Below the pieces are notes generated by a model, which saw only the letters and a list, made by a program, of their open reading frames with translations, was not told the DNA's origin and did not search any database. The translations under genes were made by a program, and so were the position numbers. From NCBI GenBank assembly GCA_003242525.1, contig QGUU01000055.1:1-10032 (forward strand): a stretch of DNA of 10,032 nt, read 5' to 3'. Below, in pieces: positions 7,872 through 10,032 of this stretch. Each line of letters begins with the position of its first letter. Position 1 is the first letter of the stretch. Source of the stretch: Pseudomonadota bacterium. Lineage in GTDB: Bacteria; Pseudomonadota; Alphaproteobacteria; Rhizobiales; Rhizobiaceae.

Positions 7872-8327
7872 CTAGTCCTGTTCCTGCAAGGTGACGAGGC
7901 CGATATTGCGGAAGCCCGCCGCGGAGATCCGGGCCATGACCTTCATGACGGTGCCATAGTCGGCAATCTTGTCGCCGCGCACATAGATGCGCTCGTCGTA
8001 ACCGGTCTTGGCGATGGCCTCCAGCTTGGGCACCACCTCGTCAATGGGAATTTCCGTCTCCTGCAGATAGACCCTACCTTCCGGGTTTATGGAGACGGTG
8101 ATCGGTTGCGTGTCCGAGTTCATCGCCTTCGCCTGGGTGTCGGGCAGGTCGATGGGCACGCCGACGGTGAGCAGAGGCGCAGCCACCATGAAGATGATGA
8201 GCAGCACCAGCATGACGTCGACCATCGGCGTCACGTTTATTTCCGACATCAGAGCGTGATGACGGCCGCGGCGCCTGTGGCCCCGACCGCCGCGCCCTGA
8301 ACCGCCAGCGCTTGCAGACATACCCAT
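7872..8327 (-). CDS. tolR: Tol-Pal system proton channel subunit TolR (ExbD/TolR family)
   Basis: TolR is a single-span inner-membrane protein that, with TolQ, forms the proton-conducting motor energising TolA. Its periplasmic domain also binds peptidoglycan in studied species. The 151-residue product has a Gly/Arg/His-rich cytoplasmic N-terminus (1-27) and the family motif SEINVTPMVDV at 28-38. The transmembrane helix runs to about residue 55, and D37 is equivalent to the proton-relay Asp of E. coli TolR. An ExbD-like periplasmic domain follows. The first ATG (8327) is chosen because GAGGGA lies about 8 nt upstream; a second ATG two codons later is possible. It begins 12 nt after the tolQ stop, and its SD adjoins the tolQ TGA, consistent with coupled translation. 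Confidence 0.96.
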   Translation of the reverse strand: MGMSASAGGSGRGGRGHRRRGRHHALMSEINVTPMVDVMLVLLIIFMVAAPLLTVGVPIDLPDTQAKAMNSDTQPITVSINPEGRVYLQETEIPIDEVVPKLEAIAKTGYDERIYVRGDKIADYGTVMKVMARISAAGFRNIGLVTLQEQD

Positions 8328-8339
8328 GATATCCGTCCC

Positions 8340-9056
8340 TCAGGCTGCTGCCCTGGTCACGACCTTTTCATCGATTTGGCGCGACAGTATGGCGGAGAAC
8401 TCGTCCGCAAATCCTTCCATGCGCAGCGCCAGCTTGCTGGCGTCGGACGAAAGCTTGTTGTAGGCGATCACCGCCGGGATAGCCGCCAGCAGGCCTATCG
8501 CCGTGGCCAGCAGCGCTTCTGCAATGCCCGGCGCCACGACCGAAAGGTTGGTGTTCTTCGATGCCGCGATGGCCTGGAACGAGGTCATGATGCCGATCAC
8601 GGTTCCGAAAAGGCCAATAAAGGGTGCTGCCGAGCCGATGGTGGCGAGGAAGCCAAGCCGGGCTTCAAGCCGCTCCATCTCGCGCGTCAATGCCAGGTCC
8701 ATCGCCTTGTCGATACGCGTCTGCAGCCCGAGCGGCGACTTGGCGCCTTTCTCGAAGCTCTTCTTCCATTCGCGCATGGCGGCCACAAAGATGGAGCCCA
8801 TTCCCGTCGTCTTGCGGTCGGCCAGCGTGCGATAAAGCTCTTCCAACGACTGTCCCGACCAGAACACCTGCTCGAAGCGGTCGAGCGCAACGCGCATGCG
8901 CGCATAAGCGATCAGCTTGTCGATGATGATCGCCCAGGTCCAGACCGAGGCCGCCAGCAGGCCGAGCATGACAAGCTTGACGACCCAGCCGGCCTGCATG
9001 AACAGGGCCCAGATCGAAAGCGAGGCCGTCGGTTCGGCAAGTGCAAGATTTTCCAT
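8340..9056 (-). CDS. tolQ: Tol-Pal system proton channel subunit TolQ (MotA/TolQ/ExbB family)
   Basis: TolQ is the multi-span stator-like subunit of the TolQR proton motor in the inner membrane. The 238-residue protein (from ATG 9056) has TM1 at about 24-46, a large cytoplasmic loop, TM2 at about 135-158 with the family signature GSAAPFIGLFGTVIGIM (141-157), and TM3 at about 172-198. Thr152 and Thr185 lie at the positions of the conserved channel-lining threonines. An in-frame TTG two codons upstream (9062) is possible, but its spacing to AAGGA (9064-9068 region) is too short. The ATG has more typical spacing of about 9 nt. It is the first gene after a 234-bp intergenic region and probably heads the tolQRAB transcript. 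Confidence 0.97.
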   Translation of the reverse strand: MENLALAEPTASLSIWALFMQAGWVVKLVMLGLLAASVWTWAIIIDKLIAYARMRVALDRFEQVFWSGQSLEELYRTLADRKTTGMGSIFVAAMREWKKSFEKGAKSPLGLQTRIDKAMDLALTREMERLEARLGFLATIGSAAPFIGLFGTVIGIMTSFQAIAASKNTNLSVVAPGIAEALLATAIGLLAAIPAVIAYNKLSSDASKLALRMEGFADEFSAILSRQIDEKVVTRAAA

Positions 9057-9268
9057 CAGCAAGGATCCTTAAGATTTCCGGGCGCGATCGGCGCTCGGTC
9101 TCACGGCGCTCTCCTGCGTTCCGCTCTCGTGAAGCTTCCCGAATGCCCCAAAATCCGCCGTTCGCGGCGTTATTTAGGGCAAATGTTGGTGAAACGAAGG
9201 CGGCAGGTTCCTACAATTTTCACCTGTGTCTTCATGAACCGTTATGGTTAAGGATCGGTTAGGGAAGT
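9057..9268 (-). promoter_or_regulatory. tolQ upstream region with CtrA-like site
   Basis: The gap between ybgC and tolQ carries GGTTAA-GG-ATCGGTT on the plus strand at 9246-9260. Within it, TTAA-N7-TTAG (9248-9262) matches 7 of 8 specified bases of the CtrA consensus TTAA-N7-TTAA. The minus strand also reads TTAACCAT at 9244-9251, the commonly cited CtrA half-site octamer. Nearer the gene, a 5-bp hairpin CGCCG/CGGCG (9156-9169) is followed on the minus strand by GATTTT, a weak attenuator-like shape. AAGGATCCTT at 9061-9070 includes the SD of tolQ. I found no strong sigma70 -35/-10 pair; CtrA control is inferred, not shown. Confidence 0.45.
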
Positions 9269-9270
9269 GC

Positions 9271-9288
9271 CGCTGCGTAAGCGCAGCG
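9271..9288 (-). other. Hairpin just after ybgC
   Basis: A perfect 7-bp inverted repeat (CGCTGCG at 9271-9277 and CGCAGCG at 9282-9288) with a 4-nt loop lies 2 nt past the ybgC stop codon. No T run follows on the minus strand, so it is not a typical rho-independent terminator. It could protect the 3' end of the ruvB-ybgC message or be a weak terminator. Confidence 0.4.
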
Positions 9289-9290
9289 CT

Positions 9291-9755
9291 TTAGGCCTGG
9301 CGCGTAAATGCGGCTATCCATTCCTTCGGGAAGCGCTTGGGGCGACCGTTTTCGCCGATGATGGCGGCCTCGACCTTGGCGCGAACGATGAGATCCTCCC
9401 CGCGCCTGAGTTCCTGGGCCATGAAAATGCGCGCGCCGGAGATGGTTTCGGTGCGTGTCTCCACGATCAGGACGTCGTCGATGCGCGCCGGCTGGATGAA
9501 GTCGATCTCCATGCGCCTCACCACCCAGACAATGGGCTCGCCATGCTTGCCTTCCATCAACTCCGTATGATGCACGCCGGCAAGACGGAGAAAGTCCGAG
9601 CGGCCTCGCTCGAGGAACTCGAGATAGCGCGCATGATAGACGACACCGGAAAAATCGGTGTCGGCGTAATAGACGCGCGCCACGAGGCGGTGGCCGAACG
9701 GCGTCAGCTCGCCCGCGAGCCCCACGGCGGGGGACAGGTCGGAGCCAGCGCTCAC
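9291..9755 (-). CDS. ybgC: Tol-Pal system-associated acyl-CoA thioesterase YbgC
   Basis: YbgC is a hotdog-fold thioesterase that hydrolyses acyl-CoA thioesters in the cytoplasm. It is encoded with tol-pal across proteobacteria, though its link to Tol function is unclear. The 154-residue product has the 4HBT/YbgC signature [13 protein letters not shown] at 29-41, with the acidic catalytic residue among D32/D34, followed by YLEFLERGR (44-52). The [11 protein letters not shown] stretch at 80-90 and the rest also follow the family pattern. The GTG start at 9755 is chosen because its first bases overlap the ruvB TGA (GTGA, 4 nt) and AGGAGGAG lies just upstream. The frame remains open to the window edge, but that extension is ruvB read in the wrong frame. 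The N-terminus is about 15-20 residues longer than in E. coli YbgC, so a later start cannot be wholly excluded. Confidence 0.93.
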   Translation of the reverse strand: MSAGSDLSPAVGLAGELTPFGHRLVARVYYADTDFSGVVYHARYLEFLERGRSDFLRLAGVHHTELMEGKHGEPIVWVVRRMEIDFIQPARIDDVLIVETRTETISGARIFMAQELRRGEDLIVRAKVEAAIIGENGRPKRFPKEWIAAFTRQA

Positions 9756-10032
9756 GGCTCCTCCTGGAAAAGGCTGATCTGCTGCTGGACGAAATCCTTC
9801 GGCGCTTCGAGGCCAAGATGACGCCAGGCATTGCCCGTCAGCACCCGGCCGCGCGGCGTACGCTGGATGAATCCCTGCTGTATGAGATAGGGCTCGATGA
9901 TGTCCTCGATCGCGTCCCGCGGTTCCGACAGGCCGGCCGCAATCGTTTCGATGCGGACTGGGCCCCCGCCGAAATTGCGCGGGACCTTGGAAAGATAGGG
10001 CCCTTTCTTTTATAAAAATTCCCAACCCCACG
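9752..10032 (-). CDS. ruvB: Holliday junction branch migration helicase RuvB, C-terminal part (cut by window edge)
   Basis: RuvB is the hexameric AAA+ motor that drives branch migration of Holliday junctions together with RuvA. Only about the last 85 codons are visible, covering the C-terminal winged-helix DNA-binding domain. Diagnostic strings are [42 protein letters not shown] and the ending SLFQEEP. The frame shares GTGA with ybgC. Reading upstream, the recognisable sequence degrades before the window edge. YLSKVPRNF and GPVRIE depart from the usual YLxxIARNF and GPVGIE, and an in-frame TAA lies at 10010-10012 within an AT-rich patch. Either the gene is disrupted here or the last few dozen bases are erroneous; I favour error at a contig end. 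The N-terminal and AAA domains lie outside the window. Confidence 0.88.
9758..9765 (-). promoter_or_regulatory. Ribosome binding site that fixes the ybgC start
   Basis: AGGAGGAG on the minus strand, inside the last codons of ruvB, ends 2 nt before the GTG start (4 nt counting from the AGGAGG core). It supports translation of ybgC from the GTG overlapping the ruvB stop, coupled to ruvB translation. Confidence 0.75.

Noticed and set aside
6762..8300. A 512-codon open frame on the plus strand opposite tolA and tolR
   Set aside because: The product is Ser/Gly/Ala-rich low-complexity sequence with no domain. It is the antisense shadow of the Pro/Glu-rich tolA in GC-rich DNA, and the minus-strand genes are unambiguous.
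9156..9169. Hairpin CGCCG-TTCG-CGGCG in the tolQ leader as a terminator
   Set aside because: The stem is only 5 bp and the following T run on the minus strand is only four bases. At most it is a weak structural element, mentioned in the tolQ upstream entry.
9170..9235. A 21-residue open frame on the minus strand (ATG 9235 to TAA 9170) in the tolQ leader
   Set aside because: It lacks any Shine-Dalgarno sequence and encodes nothing recognisable. A leader peptide is possible only if the frame proves conserved in relatives.
9756..10031. An N-terminally extended ybgC reaching the window edge
   Set aside because: The extra ~92 codons read the ruvB coding region in the wrong frame. The GTG overlapping the ruvB stop has a strong SD and gives a normal family length.

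Overview
The window is a contiguous, co-oriented block of housekeeping genes from an alphaproteobacterium, most likely of the order Hyphomicrobiales (Rhizobiales). It is probably close to Mesorhizobium/Phyllobacteriaceae/Brucella. The reasons are the GC-rich coding bias, the gene order ruvB-ybgC-tolQ-tolR-tolA-tolB-pal-cpoB-tilS-ftsH, and a Pal protein that resembles Brucella Omp16 as I remember it. Every convincing gene lies on the minus strand, so transcription runs from the right edge of the window (base 10032) to the left.

Layout in the direction of transcription: the C-terminal part of ruvB (9752 to the edge) overlaps ybgC (9291-9755) by 4 nt. A 234-bp gap with regulatory-looking sequence precedes tolQ (8340-9056). 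Then come tolR (7872-8327), tolA (6755-7867) and tolB (5382-6704), all closely spaced. A second gap of 230 bp precedes pal (4648-5151), which is followed by a strong intrinsic terminator (4587-4616). cpoB/ybgF (3479-4456) and tilS (2124-3485) follow, overlapping by 7 nt. A 102-bp gap with a good sigma70-type promoter leads into ftsH (57-2021), which ends at another intrinsic terminator (about 21-53). No gene-free stretch exceeds 300 bases.

TolQ, TolR and TolA form the inner-membrane complex driven by the proton motive force. TolB and Pal form the periplasmic/outer-membrane part. CpoB links Tol to peptidoglycan synthesis, and YbgC is the acyl-CoA thioesterase classically encoded with tol. Together they support outer-membrane constriction during division and envelope integrity. 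RuvB (Holliday junction branch migration), TilS (tRNA-Ile2 lysidine synthesis) and FtsH (membrane AAA+ protease) are neighbours with unrelated biochemistry; this linkage is common in alphaproteobacteria.

I found no mobile element, CRISPR array, RNA gene or defence system, and no undescribed multi-gene system. The observations most worth checking are regulatory. A 15-bp element (GGTTAA-NN-ATCGGTT) is shared by the tolQ and pal upstream regions and resembles a CtrA binding site. A terminator separates pal from cpoB. The last few dozen bases at the right edge do not read as proper ruvB and may be a low-quality contig end.
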